DNA from: Paenibacillus sp. FSL A5-0031
Lineage (GTDB): Bacteria; Bacillota; Bacilli; Paenibacillales; Paenibacillaceae
Reading direction: 5' to 3'
Length of the DNA: 64,000 nucleotides
Assembly: GCF_001956295.1 (NCBI RefSeq)
Contig: NZ_MRTD01000009.1
Location: 248,001 to 312,000 of the forward strand
Both the position numbers and the translations under genes were made by a program. Of the stretch, positions 8,989 through 17,857 are shown piece by piece. The notes beneath the pieces were generated by a model. It did no database searches. It saw only the letters and a program-made list of their open reading frames with translations, and was not told the origin of the DNA. Position 1 is the stretch's first letter, and every line of letters begins with the position of its first letter.

Positions 8989-9862
8989 AGTGATTCAAAT
9001 CAAGCTTCATCGAAGCAAGAGCGGCATTAAACGTTCCTTTTTTGCGGATTTTGGCATCTATTTGTTTTTGCTGCTGTTTGGCGTTTTTATGATGCTGCCA
9101 CTGGTCTATGCGATTTCAAATTCGATTAAGCCATTGGAGGAGATTTGGTTTTTCCCTCCGCGGTTTCTAGTAAATAACCCAACCTTAGATAACTTCAGAG
9201 ATTTGCTCGCAGTCATGAGCGACTCGTGGGTGCCCTTCAGCCGGTACATCTTTAACACTGTATTTATAACAGCTGTTGGTACGGCTGGCCATGTGGTCAT
9301 CGCTTCCTTATGCGCTTATGTCTTATCCAAGCATAAGTTTCCTGGCAAAGGAATCATGTTCAGCACGGTCGTGCTCTCGCTTATGTTTAGCGGTGTCGTT
9401 ACCCAAATACCGAACTTTATCATCATTTCTTCGTTAGGCTGGATTGATTCGTATCAGGCTATTATTGTTCCGGCATTTGCATCCTCGCTCGGATTGTATC
9501 TCATGAAGCAGTTTATGGATCAGATGATTCCTGACGCCATCTTGGAATCGGCTCGCATTGACGGCTCCAGCGAATGGAAGATTTTCTGGTCAATTGTTAT
9601 GCCAATGGTTAAGCCTGCTTGGCTGACGCTCATCATCTTCTCCATGCAAGGTTTGTGGGGAATCGGCGCGAATCACTTCATCCAAAGCGAGGAGCTGAAA
9701 ACCTTAAACTATGCGTTGTCCCAAATCTTAGCCGGCGGAATTGCCCGTACAGGGACAGGATCGGCTGCAGCGGTGCTGATGATGATTGTGCCTATCATCG
9801 TGTTTATCATCTCTCAGTCGAAGATTATAGAGACCATGTCTGCATCAGGCATGAAAGAATAG
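8981..9862 (+). CDS. Sugar ABC transporter permease (MalG-like)
   Basis: A 293-residue partner of the preceding permease, with six predicted helices and the EAA loop ILESARIDGSSEWKIFWSIVMP. The C-terminus ends SQSKIIETMSASGMKE, the usual form for this family. It starts at GTG 8981, inside the last codons of the upstream gene, behind AAAGGTAG; another in-frame GTG lies at 8990. The overlap indicates translational coupling and an equal supply of the two channel subunits. Substrate is not readable from the sequence; location in the GH76/GH125 cluster suggests mannan fragments. Confidence 0.9.
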   Translation: MNEVIQIKLHRSKSGIKRSFFADFGIYLFLLLFGVFMMLPLVYAISNSIKPLEEIWFFPPRFLVNNPTLDNFRDLLAVMSDSWVPFSRYIFNTVFITAVGTAGHVVIASLCAYVLSKHKFPGKGIMFSTVVLSLMFSGVVTQIPNFIIISSLGWIDSYQAIIVPAFASSLGLYLMKQFMDQMIPDAILESARIDGSSEWKIFWSIVMPMVKPAWLTLIIFSMQGLWGIGANHFIQSEELKTLNYALSQILAGGIARTGTGSAAAVLMMIVPIIVFIISQSKIIETMSASGMKE

Positions 9863-9883
9863 GCATGGAAGGGGAAGAATGCG

Positions 9884-12010
9884 GTGGTTAGAAAAAAGTG
9901 GATTTTGTTTTTGGCCGCACTATTATTGTTGTGCAGCTTCGGTATTGAATCAGCTTCCGCCATGGTTCCATATAAAACCTATTTTTATGATTATGACGGG
10001 GAGTATCTCGTTTCTCCTGACGCTTATGTGCCAGACAAAGTGTTAAACGCCAAGGCGATGGGGATCGAGGGCGCTGGGCTGAACCAGCCTCTGGATTTGT
10101 TTGTAGATAACAATAACTCGGTTTATATCGCAGATACGGGATCGAACAGAATTATTATTCTCGATGAACAGTACCGAATAAAACGAGAAATTACGGAGTT
10201 TGTCCATGAGGACGGCGTGACGAAGGATCAGTTCAACACGCCAAGCGGCATATTTGTGTCAGAGGAGGGGCTGATCTACGTTGCCGACTCCAAAAACGCT
10301 AGAATCGTCGTGCTTCATCAGGATGGAAGCGTAGAGAAAATATTGGAGGCACCGGATTCGGATGTGTTTCCTGCCGGCTTTATTTACGAGCCATCGGCAA
10401 TCGGTGTTGATCCATCCGGTCTTATCTATGTTATTTCGAAGAGCACAAACATGGGTGTTATTGCTCTGAATGCTGACGGAGGATTCGAAGGTTTTGTTGG
10501 TGCGGAGAAGGTAGTTCCCAAAGTGTCCGATTTGTTCTGGAAGCTGGTGACGACCAAGGAGCAGAAGAGCCGCACGGCCAAAAGCGTGCCGACCGAGTAC
10601 AACAACATTACGATCGATGAGCTTGGCTTTGCTTATGTTACGAGCAGTGCGATCCATGCTAGAAACCAATACAGCGCGCTCATTAACCGGGACAAATCGA
10701 GTAAGCATGCGCCAATTAAGCGGCTGAACAATACAGGCATCGATGTATTGAAACGAAATGGCGCTTTTCCGCCTGCTGGAGATATTCAAACAACCGACAA
10801 GGTTTCACGTTTTATTGATGTAGCTTTGGCAGAGGACGGGGCTTACAGCACGCTCGATTCTTCGCAAAATAAGATTTTTACTTACGACGATAATGGCAAT
10901 CTTCTTTATGTATTTGGAGGATATGGAACACAGGACGGCGTGTTCCAAAGCGCTTCAGCACTCGCTTACCAGAGTAATAATCTGCTTGTGCTGGATAAGG
11001 ATTCAAGCAAGCTGACTGTATTTAGGCGGACCGAATACGGCGCTAACATTGCAGCGGCGATTCATCATCGCAAGAATCGCAATTACGATGAATCCATCGC
11101 TGCATGGCAGCGGGTTTTGAAGATGAATCCGACGCTTGAGATGGCGTATTCCGGTGTGGCGCAGTCCAATATGCGCAAAGAAGAATACAAGAAAGCGATG
11201 CATAATTACAAGCTGGCTAATGACTGGGATCATTATTTCAAAGCTTTTGCGGAGTATCGGAAAGAAATAGTAAGCAAATTTATTATCCTCATTCCAATAG
11301 TCGCAGCAGCCATTCTATGGTTAGTGTACAGATTTTTCAAATATGCCAAGAAGGTCAACACAGCAGGCTGGAGAAAGCCCGGCAAGCGAACGCTGTGGGA
11401 AGAGCTGCTTTATTCCTTCCATGTGATGTTCCATCCGTTTGACGGGTTTTGGGATTTGAAGCATGAGAAACGAGGCAGCGTTCGTGCCGCTGTCATTATT
11501 GTTGCAGCCGTTATGGCTGTAGACATCTTTAAACAGCTGGCAGGCGGATACATATTGTACCCTTCCGACTGGCGTGTTATTGAGCTTTGGGATACGCTGC
11601 TTAGCGTCCTTATTCCATTTGGATTATGGTGCTGTGCAAACTGGGGTCTTACAACATTGATGGATGGTGAAGGAAGCCTTAAAGATATTTTTATCGCGTC
11701 TTCCTATTCGTTAGTCCCAATGGTGATTATTACGATTCCTGTCACCCTATTCAGCAACATCGTTGTTTTGGAAGAGCAGCAGTTTATTACCTTTTTTACA
11801 ACCCTAGCGTTAGGCTGGTCTCTCGGGCTCATATTTATAGGTGTATTGGTGACCAATGATTACAGTCCATTCAAGAATTTCTATACCTCTGCTATTTCAA
11901 TAGTAGGAATGGGTTTCATTGCTTTCCTTACGGTGCTGTTCATTAATATCCTGCAAAATATGAATTCCTTTATTACGACGATCATCAATGAAATTACGTT
12001 TCGGTTGTAG
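9884..12010 (+). CDS. NHL-repeat, TPR and Yip1-domain membrane protein
   Basis: A 708-residue protein with a signal peptide (cleavage near ESASA), an outside beta-propeller portion at about 45-375 built from NHL-type repeats (NQPLDLFVDNNNSVYIADTG, NTPSGIFVSEEGLIYVADSK, EPSAIGVDPSGLIYVISKS), a TPR-like helical pair at about 385-450 (YDESIAAWQRVLKMNP, YKKAMHNYKLAND), a membrane helix near 465-485 and a Yip1-type C-terminal domain with about five helices (510-705). Translation starts at GTG 9884 behind AAGGGGAAG. It sits in line with permease, DUF5696 and permease genes with short gaps. Similar proteins next to sugar importers are known in Paenibacillus as NHL or YIP1 family proteins without a proven role. 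I infer a surface sensor or scaffold connected to the importer. Confidence 0.75.
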   Translation: MVRKKWILFLAALLLLCSFGIESASAMVPYKTYFYDYDGEYLVSPDAYVPDKVLNAKAMGIEGAGLNQPLDLFVDNNNSVYIADTGSNRIIILDEQYRIKREITEFVHEDGVTKDQFNTPSGIFVSEEGLIYVADSKNARIVVLHQDGSVEKILEAPDSDVFPAGFIYEPSAIGVDPSGLIYVISKSTNMGVIALNADGGFEGFVGAEKVVPKVSDLFWKLVTTKEQKSRTAKSVPTEYNNITIDELGFAYVTSSAIHARNQYSALINRDKSSKHAPIKRLNNTGIDVLKRNGAFPPAGDIQTTDKVSRFIDVALAEDGAYSTLDSSQNKIFTYDDNGNLLYVFGGYGTQDGVFQSASALAYQSNNLLVLDKDSSKLTVFRRTEYGANIAAAIHHRKNRNYDESIAAWQRVLKMNPTLEMAYSGVAQSNMRKEEYKKAMHNYKLANDWDHYFKAFAEYRKEIVSKFIILIPIVAAAILWLVYRFFKYAKKVNTAGWRKPGKRTLWEELLYSFHVMFHPFDGFWDLKHEKRGSVRAAVIIVAAVMAVDIFKQLAGGYILYPSDWRVIELWDTLLSVLIPFGLWCCANWGLTTLMDGEGSLKDIFIASSYSLVPMVIITIPVTLFSNIVVLEEQQFITFFTTLALGWSLGLIFIGVLVTNDYSPFKNFYTSAISIVGMGFIAFLTVLFINILQNMNSFITTIINEITFRL

Positions 12011-12039
12011 AACAAGATGGTGGATAGGAGGTCAGCGAT

Positions 12040-14640
12040 ATGAATGCCAAGGGGATTATCTCTAGGCTATTGGTCATAGTGGTTGCCATTACGCTCGGGA
12101 TACCGACAAATGAGAAAACGGCGGAGGCAGTTGAAGCAACAACAGCAGAAACAGCAGTTGCAGCAAAAGCAAGCCCGCCAAACATGAAAAAAGCTGTAAA
12201 GGATGGCGGATTGGCACTTGCTGCTGAGAATGATCGCCTCCTGCTGTACTTCGATAATGAATCGGGCGGCGTGGCGGTTGAAGATAAAGCGACGGGAAGC
12301 AAATTTTATTCCAACCCGCCAAGTGCTCTGGAAGACCCGAAAGCCAGTGATGCGATGAAGCAGGAGCTTATGTCGCAGGTCAAGCTTGTCTATAATGTGC
12401 AAGGCAAAGAAGGCGACTTGGAAATGAACAGCTACACGCATGCGATGAAGCTGGATCAGGTGAGCTGGGGCAAGATTGATAACGGCATAAGGGTGGACAT
12501 GGTTATCGGGCGCGAGGAACAGCGCATGCTGCTGCCGCGTCAAATTACGAAGTCCAAATTTGAGCAAAATGTTCTTGATCATATGGAAGCTGATCGGGAT
12601 AAGAAGAAGCTATTAGCCTACTATATCCTCTACAGTCGTGCTGATGTAGAAGGGAGCAAAGGCAAGGAGCTGATCGCGAAATACCCTGTTTTGGAGAAAG
12701 AAGATATTTATGTGCTGAAAACCTCCGTCAAGGAGCGGGACAAGAAAGTGTTGGAAAACTACGTCAAGGAAGCAGGTTATACGTACGAGAAGAAGGAGGA
12801 GGACTACGCCGAGGTTGGATTTGACGGAGATGATTCCGTATTCCCTTATTTTAAAATGAGTCTTGATTACGTGCTTGCGGACGGCGGTCTATCGGTCACT
12901 CTTTATAACGGCGGCATTGAATATGATCAATCCCGTTTTAATCTTGTGAAGCTTTCCTTGCTGAATTATTTCGGTGCAGGGCAAACCGGCGAGGAGGGGT
13001 ATGTATTCCTTCCAGACGGCTCGGGAACGCTCCTCAATTTCAATAATGATGCAAGCAAAAATACGCTATTAACGACAGGGAAAATGTACGGGCCGGATTA
13101 TGCATTAACGCAGTCGCCAAGAGGCAGCTTCAAACAAGAGTTTCGAGCGCCGGTGTTTGGCATCAAGAAGGATGGAGCAGCGCTATTCTCGGTTATTGAA
13201 GAGGGCGATGCGGTAGCGGATATTAATGGCGTTATGGGCGGCATTAATCACTCCTATAACACGGCGTATGCTAACTTCACCATTCGAAATAAAGACTCTT
13301 TTATTGCCAAAAATGCTTTTGAACAGGCTCCTTGGATTATTTACGAGAAAAATGCTTATACCGGCAACATCGTCATGAAGTACTTCTTCCTTACAGGCGA
13401 CGATGCAAATTACGTTGGAATGGCAAAGGCATATCGTCAGTATCTCGTTGATAAAGGAAGCTTGAGCAAAGTGAGCGCCGAAGAGAACATTCCGTTCTAC
13501 TTGGATACGATGGGTTCTGTCGATAAGATGGTGCGGAAGCTGGGTATTCCGTTTCGCAGCCAAGTGGCAGTTACTTCCTTCGATCAAGCGGGACTAATGC
13601 TGGATGAGCTGTCGCAAAGCGGTATCCAAAACATTAAGTTTCGCTATACCGGATGGTATAACGGAGGCATGAGCCATACCGCACCTACAAAAATGAAGGT
13701 AGAGTCCGTGCTCGGCGGTGCAAAGGGACTGCGCAAGCTGTCAGAGAAAGCGGAGAAGCTGGGGGCAAAGGTGTTCCCGGATGTGGATATGCTATTTGTT
13801 TCTTCTAATAAAGCATTCGATGGCTTTAAGCCGCAAAAGGACAGCATTCGTTCCTTGTTTCAGAAAACTAGCTATAAAGGGTTGTTCAATGTAGCTACGC
13901 TTGAGTATGAGAGCAGCGTGTGGGGAATTAATCCGGACAAAATTTCAGGCTATTACAATAAATTTTCCAAAGATTATCATTCGCTTGGTTTAAAGGCACT
14001 TTCCTTATCGACGATGGGAGAAAGCTTGAACTCCAACTTTAAGAACCGCGCTCAAATCAATCGACAGGACACAAAAAAAATAACGACAGACGTTTTAGCT
14101 AAAGCAAAAGAGGATTATGAGGATATTATTACAGACGACGGAAACGCGTACACCTTTCCTTATGTTAATCATATTTTGAACCTGCCTGATGAGGACAGCT
14201 CCTTCTCGATAGCAGATGCGCAGGTACCATTTATTCAAATCGCGCTGCATGGCTATATTGGGTACGCGAGCGAAGCCTTGAACCTAGCGAGCGAGCTGCG
14301 TCCGGCTGTTTTGAAAGCTCTGGAATACGGCAGCGGTGTCTATTTCAAGTTGAATTACGGGGAGAACAGCCTGCTGAAGGATGCTTCGTTGTTCGATGAT
14401 TTGTACGCTTCCAAGTTTGATGATTGGGAGGAGAGCGCTGCAGCGATCTATGCAGAAATGAACAATGTATTGAAGCATGTTCAGGATCAGGCGATCGTGA
14501 ATCATGAGCGGCTTGGTGAAGAGGTTTACAAAACAACTTATGAAAATGGTACAGCGATTATTGTTAATTACAGCGATAAAGGAATTGAGGTTGAGGGTAC
14601 CGCAGTAGATGGATTGGGTTACGCGGTCATTAATCCTTAA
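12040..14640 (+). CDS. DUF5696 domain-containing exported protein
   Basis: An 866-residue protein of unknown function. Residues 1-30 form a signal peptide (TAEAVEA region) followed by an Ala/Thr-rich linker. An N-terminal beta portion (LLLYFDNESGGVAVEDKATG) is followed by a long region with glycoside-hydrolase-like texture: FLPDGSGTLLNFNN, PRGSFKQEFRAPVFGIKKDG, KFRYTGWYNGGMSHTAPTKM, KVFPDVDMLFVS, then LSTMGESLNSNFKN and a C-terminal beta strand pair. This fits DUF5696, which looks like an uncharacterised TIM-barrel family; no catalytic residues can be named. The start ATG lies behind GGAGG at the end of the Yip1 gene, 29 bases after its stop. The constant association with permeases suggests hydrolysis or handling of the imported glycan at the cell surface. 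Confidence 0.75.
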   Translation: MNAKGIISRLLVIVVAITLGIPTNEKTAEAVEATTAETAVAAKASPPNMKKAVKDGGLALAAENDRLLLYFDNESGGVAVEDKATGSKFYSNPPSALEDPKASDAMKQELMSQVKLVYNVQGKEGDLEMNSYTHAMKLDQVSWGKIDNGIRVDMVIGREEQRMLLPRQITKSKFEQNVLDHMEADRDKKKLLAYYILYSRADVEGSKGKELIAKYPVLEKEDIYVLKTSVKERDKKVLENYVKEAGYTYEKKEEDYAEVGFDGDDSVFPYFKMSLDYVLADGGLSVTLYNGGIEYDQSRFNLVKLSLLNYFGAGQTGEEGYVFLPDGSGTLLNFNNDASKNTLLTTGKMYGPDYALTQSPRGSFKQEFRAPVFGIKKDGAALFSVIEEGDAVADINGVMGGINHSYNTAYANFTIRNKDSFIAKNAFEQAPWIIYEKNAYTGNIVMKYFFLTGDDANYVGMAKAYRQYLVDKGSLSKVSAEENIPFYLDTMGSVDKMVRKLGIPFRSQVAVTSFDQAGLMLDELSQSGIQNIKFRYTGWYNGGMSHTAPTKMKVESVLGGAKGLRKLSEKAEKLGAKVFPDVDMLFVSSNKAFDGFKPQKDSIRSLFQKTSYKGLFNVATLEYESSVWGINPDKISGYYNKFSKDYHSLGLKALSLSTMGESLNSNFKNRAQINRQDTKKITTDVLAKAKEDYEDIITDDGNAYTFPYVNHILNLPDEDSSFSIADAQVPFIQIALHGYIGYASEALNLASELRPAVLKALEYGSGVYFKLNYGENSLLKDASLFDDLYASKFDDWEESAAAIYAEMNNVLKHVQDQAIVNHERLGEEVYKTTYENGTAIIVNYSDKGIEVEGTAVDGLGYAVINP

Positions 14641-14664
14641 ACCAAGCGAGGAGGATCACCGGCA

Positions 14665-15630
14665 ATGAACAAATTGTCTGCAGCCATAAACAAAAAAGAA
14701 AGGTTTAGGCTAACCGTGACGCAGAAGAGGGATCTGATGGGCTGGGTTTTTGTCAGTCCTTTTGTACTCGGATTTCTCCTGCTGTTTCTGGGTATATTCA
14801 TTGATTCGTTGCGATTTAGCTTCATGGATGTGAATCTTCTAACCCAAGGCGGATTTTCGGAGAAATTCATTGGGCTGGACAATTACCATCAAATTTTAAG
14901 AGTGGACCCTAACTTTAACAAGCAGCTTTACGGTGCTGTTCAGAACATGTTATTCGATATTCCGATTATCGTTATGTACAGCTTGTTTATTGCCGTTTTG
15001 TTAAATATGAAAATGAAGGGCCGGGGAATTTTTAGAGCGATTTTTTTCGTGCCCGTTATTTTGGCGACTGGAATCATTGATAAAGCTGATTTAAGCAACT
15101 CGATTATGAATGCTTATCAGAGTATCCCAGGGCTTGATACGGGCGCGTCTATCGTGACAGAATCGGCAGGCGGGATGTTCAGCAATCTGGAGCTAAAAAA
15201 ATATATGTTCCAAATGCTGGATTTCAGTCCGGCACTCGTTAATATAACGGTTGGCGCTGCGGAAAATATATTTGCCGTCATTAATAGTTCAGGCGTGCAA
15301 ATTCTTATTTTCTTGGCAGGACTGCAGGCAATCTCTTCCTCCATTTACGAATCGGCCAAAATCGAAGGCTGTTCCGCTTGGGAGTGCTTTTGGAAAATTA
15401 CATTCCCGCTGATCAGTCCATTGATTCTGGTCAATATCATTTATTCAATTATTGATTCCTTTACGGGGAGCAAAAACCAAATTATGCACAGCATTACGAA
15501 CGCGATGAAGCTTGGCCAATATGGAACAGCCTCGGCTATGGCATGGATTTATTTTCTGGTAGCAGCCGTATTCCTTGTCGTCATTGGCTTTTTTGTCAGC
15601 AGATTCGTCTTTTATCAGAATAGGGAGTGA
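14665..15630 (+). CDS. Sugar ABC transporter permease, second pair (MalF-like)
   Basis: A 321-residue membrane protein with six likely helices and the EAA loop YESAKIEGCSAWECFWKITFP. Between helices 3 and 4 there is a longer outside loop (about residues 130-185, SIPGLDTGASIVTES and on) than in the permease at 8026, so this pair is not a recent copy of the first. The ATG follows GAGGAGG. It starts 24 bases after the DUF5696 stop. Its partner follows directly. No dedicated second binding protein lies in this part of the cluster. Confidence 0.88.
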   Translation: MNKLSAAINKKERFRLTVTQKRDLMGWVFVSPFVLGFLLLFLGIFIDSLRFSFMDVNLLTQGGFSEKFIGLDNYHQILRVDPNFNKQLYGAVQNMLFDIPIIVMYSLFIAVLLNMKMKGRGIFRAIFFVPVILATGIIDKADLSNSIMNAYQSIPGLDTGASIVTESAGGMFSNLELKKYMFQMLDFSPALVNITVGAAENIFAVINSSGVQILIFLAGLQAISSSIYESAKIEGCSAWECFWKITFPLISPLILVNIIYSIIDSFTGSKNQIMHSITNAMKLGQYGTASAMAWIYFLVAAVFLVVIGFFVSRFVFYQNRE

Positions 15631-15635
15631 AAAAT

Positions 15636-16577
15636 ATGCGGGCTAAATATTTAAATCTGCATGCAATAAATGGCTTGTTCTGGTCGGTTATTCGCTATTT
15701 GCTTCTCATTGGGCTGGCGTTTCTTATCTTATATCCGCTGCTCGTAAAGCTCTCTAACAGCTTTATGAGCCCGCAGGATTTGATAGATGGCACGGTGCGC
15801 TTCATCCCTAGGCAGTTTACATGGTTTAATTACAAAACGGTCATCGAATATACGTCCTTTTTTAAAGGGCTGTCGAACACGTTCGGCATATCCTTTCTAA
15901 GCGGTATCATTCAAATGCTGGTTTGTACGATGGTCGGCTATGGGCTTGCGCGGTTTAACTTTAAAGGGAAAAGCGTCATATTTTCTTTAGTGGTGCTTAC
16001 GATTTTAATTCCGCCGCAAACGTATATGATCTCTCTTTATATGAAGTTCAGCTTCTTTGATTTATTCGGTCTGATGTCTACCTTTACAGGGGGAACGGTT
16101 AGGCTGATGGATTCCATGTGGCCGATGGCGATTTTATCGATGATCGGTTTTGGATTCAAAAATGGGCTTTATATATTGATCATGCGGCAATATTTCAAAG
16201 GAATACCGAAAGAATTAGAGGAAGCGGCCTATGTGGACGGCTCGGGCTTGTTTCGGACGTTCAGCATGATCATCCTTCCGCTCTCATTTTCCATGATGAT
16301 TACGATCTTTGTATTTTCCTTCTCGTGGCAGTGGACGGATAGCTTCTATTCCTCGATGTTCTTCAGCCAGTTCAAGCTGTTATCGAATTCACTGCTGGTT
16401 GGATTTGAAGGCTTGATGCTGGAAGGCGCCACCATTGGACTGAAGCAGGGTCAGCCTCTGACCGCCACCTTAACGAACACGATGTCATTATTAGTTGTTG
16501 TGCCATTGATTATTGTGTATTTGTTTGCGCAAAAATACCTCGTAGAGGGTATTGAACATAGCGGTATTGTCGGTTAA
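15636..16577 (+). CDS. Sugar ABC transporter permease, second pair (MalG-like)
   Basis: A 313-residue partner permease with six helices and the loop ELEEAAYVDGSGLFRTFSMIILP. AGGGAG at 15622-15627 lies 8 bases before ATG 15636, which I prefer over the GTG at 15627 that overlaps the previous stop. The C-terminus (YLFAQKYLVEGIEHSGIVG) is family-typical. Loop regions are rich in aromatic residues (FFDLFGL, FYSSMFFSQFK). Confidence 0.88.
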   Translation: MRAKYLNLHAINGLFWSVIRYLLLIGLAFLILYPLLVKLSNSFMSPQDLIDGTVRFIPRQFTWFNYKTVIEYTSFFKGLSNTFGISFLSGIIQMLVCTMVGYGLARFNFKGKSVIFSLVVLTILIPPQTYMISLYMKFSFFDLFGLMSTFTGGTVRLMDSMWPMAILSMIGFGFKNGLYILIMRQYFKGIPKELEEAAYVDGSGLFRTFSMIILPLSFSMMITIFVFSFSWQWTDSFYSSMFFSQFKLLSNSLLVGFEGLMLEGATIGLKQGQPLTATLTNTMSLLVVVPLIIVYLFAQKYLVEGIEHSGIVG

Positions 16578-16621
16578 AAGGTAGAAGCCTGCAAGAAGAA
16601 GGGACGGATGAGGTGAATTTA

Positions 16622-17731
16622 ATGAAAAGCATATGCATGCTGCTTGTCGGCAGTTTTTTCTTGACAGGCTGCAATGGAAATGAGGAGCGTTTGGAAAATT
16701 ACAATAATCATGCGGAATGGGCGGAAGAGAAGCTCATCGAGCATTATTGGAATGAGAATGGGAAGCTGATGAACAACGCTTATCCTTATAGCAAAGAACG
16801 CGAGGAGAGCCTAAACTATTGGTGGAAGGCTCATGCCGTGGATGCCATGATGGATGGGTATGAGAGAACGGGTGATGCTGCTTATACCGATAGGGCAGAG
16901 GGGATCGTCAAAAGCATTATTAAAAAAAATGGGTCATTGTTTAATGAATTTTATGATGATATGGAGTGGCTCGCTCTTGCAGCGCTGAGGCTATATGATG
17001 CAACCAAAAGCGAGACGGTTAAAGGTTATGTTTTAAAGCTGTGGAATGATATTAAGACCGCTTGGTGGGAAGATGAGCTGGGCGGTATGGCTTGGAAGAA
17101 GGATCAACGAGACAGCAGGAATGCATGCTCGAACGGGCCGGCAGCTATTTTGGCTGCCAGGATGTATGAGTATTTTGGCGATAAGGAAGATCTGGAATGG
17201 GCCAAAAAAATATATGATTGGCAGAAGAAAAATTTGGTTGATCCTGAAAGCGGTCTTGTGTATGATGGCCTTAAGCTGGAAGAGAATGGTGATCTTAATG
17301 TCAATAAAAATTGGATATTCACCTATAACCAAGGCACTTATATAGGCGCGGCAGTTGAGCTTTATAAGCATACAAATGACAAGACGTATTTGGCAGATGC
17401 GGAGAAAACCGCTGCCTCGGCTATGAAATATCATACGGTTGCTGAGACCGGAATGATGAAGGAAGAAGGAACCGGAGACGGTGGACTGTTCAAAGGCATA
17501 TTCATTCGTTATTTGATCCATTTGTATGAAGTCAACGAAAGCGTCCAAATTAAAGAAATGATCTTTCATAATGCGGATACACTGCTCTCGAAAGGCAGCA
17601 CGAAGGAAATTGGCTTGTTTGGCCCCGCTTGGGATATGCCTCATCAGGAGCCTCTGGATATATCCGTGCAATTGAGCGGAGTTTTCTTAATAGAAGCTGC
17701 AGCCAAAATAGAAAGACTAGATTCGGAATAA
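16622..17731 (+). CDS. GH76 endo-alpha-1,6-mannanase lipoprotein
   Basis: A 369-residue lipoprotein with a short signal and lipobox LTGC near residue 17. The remainder is an (alpha/alpha)6-barrel of family GH76: YWWKAHAVDAMMDGYERTGD near 60-80, the catalytic pair in FYDDMEWLALAALRLYDAT near 105-120, WWEDELGGMAWKKD near 140, SNGPAAILAARMY and TYNQGTYIGAAVELYKHT near 230. Known GH76 enzymes cut alpha-1,6-mannan backbones of fungal cell walls with two adjacent Asp residues. AGGTG at 16611-16615 serves ATG 16622; the GTG at 16613 is less likely. It closes the cluster that began at 5166 and is very similar in plan to the cytoplasmic GH76 at 19247, suggesting an old duplication. Confidence 0.9.
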   Translation: MKSICMLLVGSFFLTGCNGNEERLENYNNHAEWAEEKLIEHYWNENGKLMNNAYPYSKEREESLNYWWKAHAVDAMMDGYERTGDAAYTDRAEGIVKSIIKKNGSLFNEFYDDMEWLALAALRLYDATKSETVKGYVLKLWNDIKTAWWEDELGGMAWKKDQRDSRNACSNGPAAILAARMYEYFGDKEDLEWAKKIYDWQKKNLVDPESGLVYDGLKLEENGDLNVNKNWIFTYNQGTYIGAAVELYKHTNDKTYLADAEKTAASAMKYHTVAETGMMKEEGTGDGGLFKGIFIRYLIHLYEVNESVQIKEMIFHNADTLLSKGSTKEIGLFGPAWDMPHQEPLDISVQLSGVFLIEAAAKIERLDSE

Positions 17732-17749
17732 GTTAGTATTGACGTAGCG

Positions 17750-17785
17750 GGGCGACGGCAGCGCCGTTGCTCCATTTCGCCTTTT
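17750..17785 (+). terminator. Likely terminator after lipoprotein GH76 gene
   Basis: GGGGCGACGGC pairs with GCCGTTGCTCC, 11 bp with two G-U pairs, around an AGC loop. Only a weak T-rich stretch follows (ATTTCGCCTTTT), so termination may be partial. Confidence 0.5.
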
Positions 17786-17857
17786 CATATATTGATGTCG
17801 TGATAATAAAGTTGTATAGTTGATATATCAAGATACTATGACAAGGTAGGTCGGCTA

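Noticed and set aside
10259..10789. 176-residue minus-strand frame inside the NHL gene
   Set aside because: It is a shadow of the propeller-coding sequence with no start signal or domain.
7986..16577. ATP-binding subunit for the importers
   Set aside because: I looked for Walker A and LSGGQ motifs in the cluster; none of the frames carries them, so the ATPase must be encoded elsewhere.
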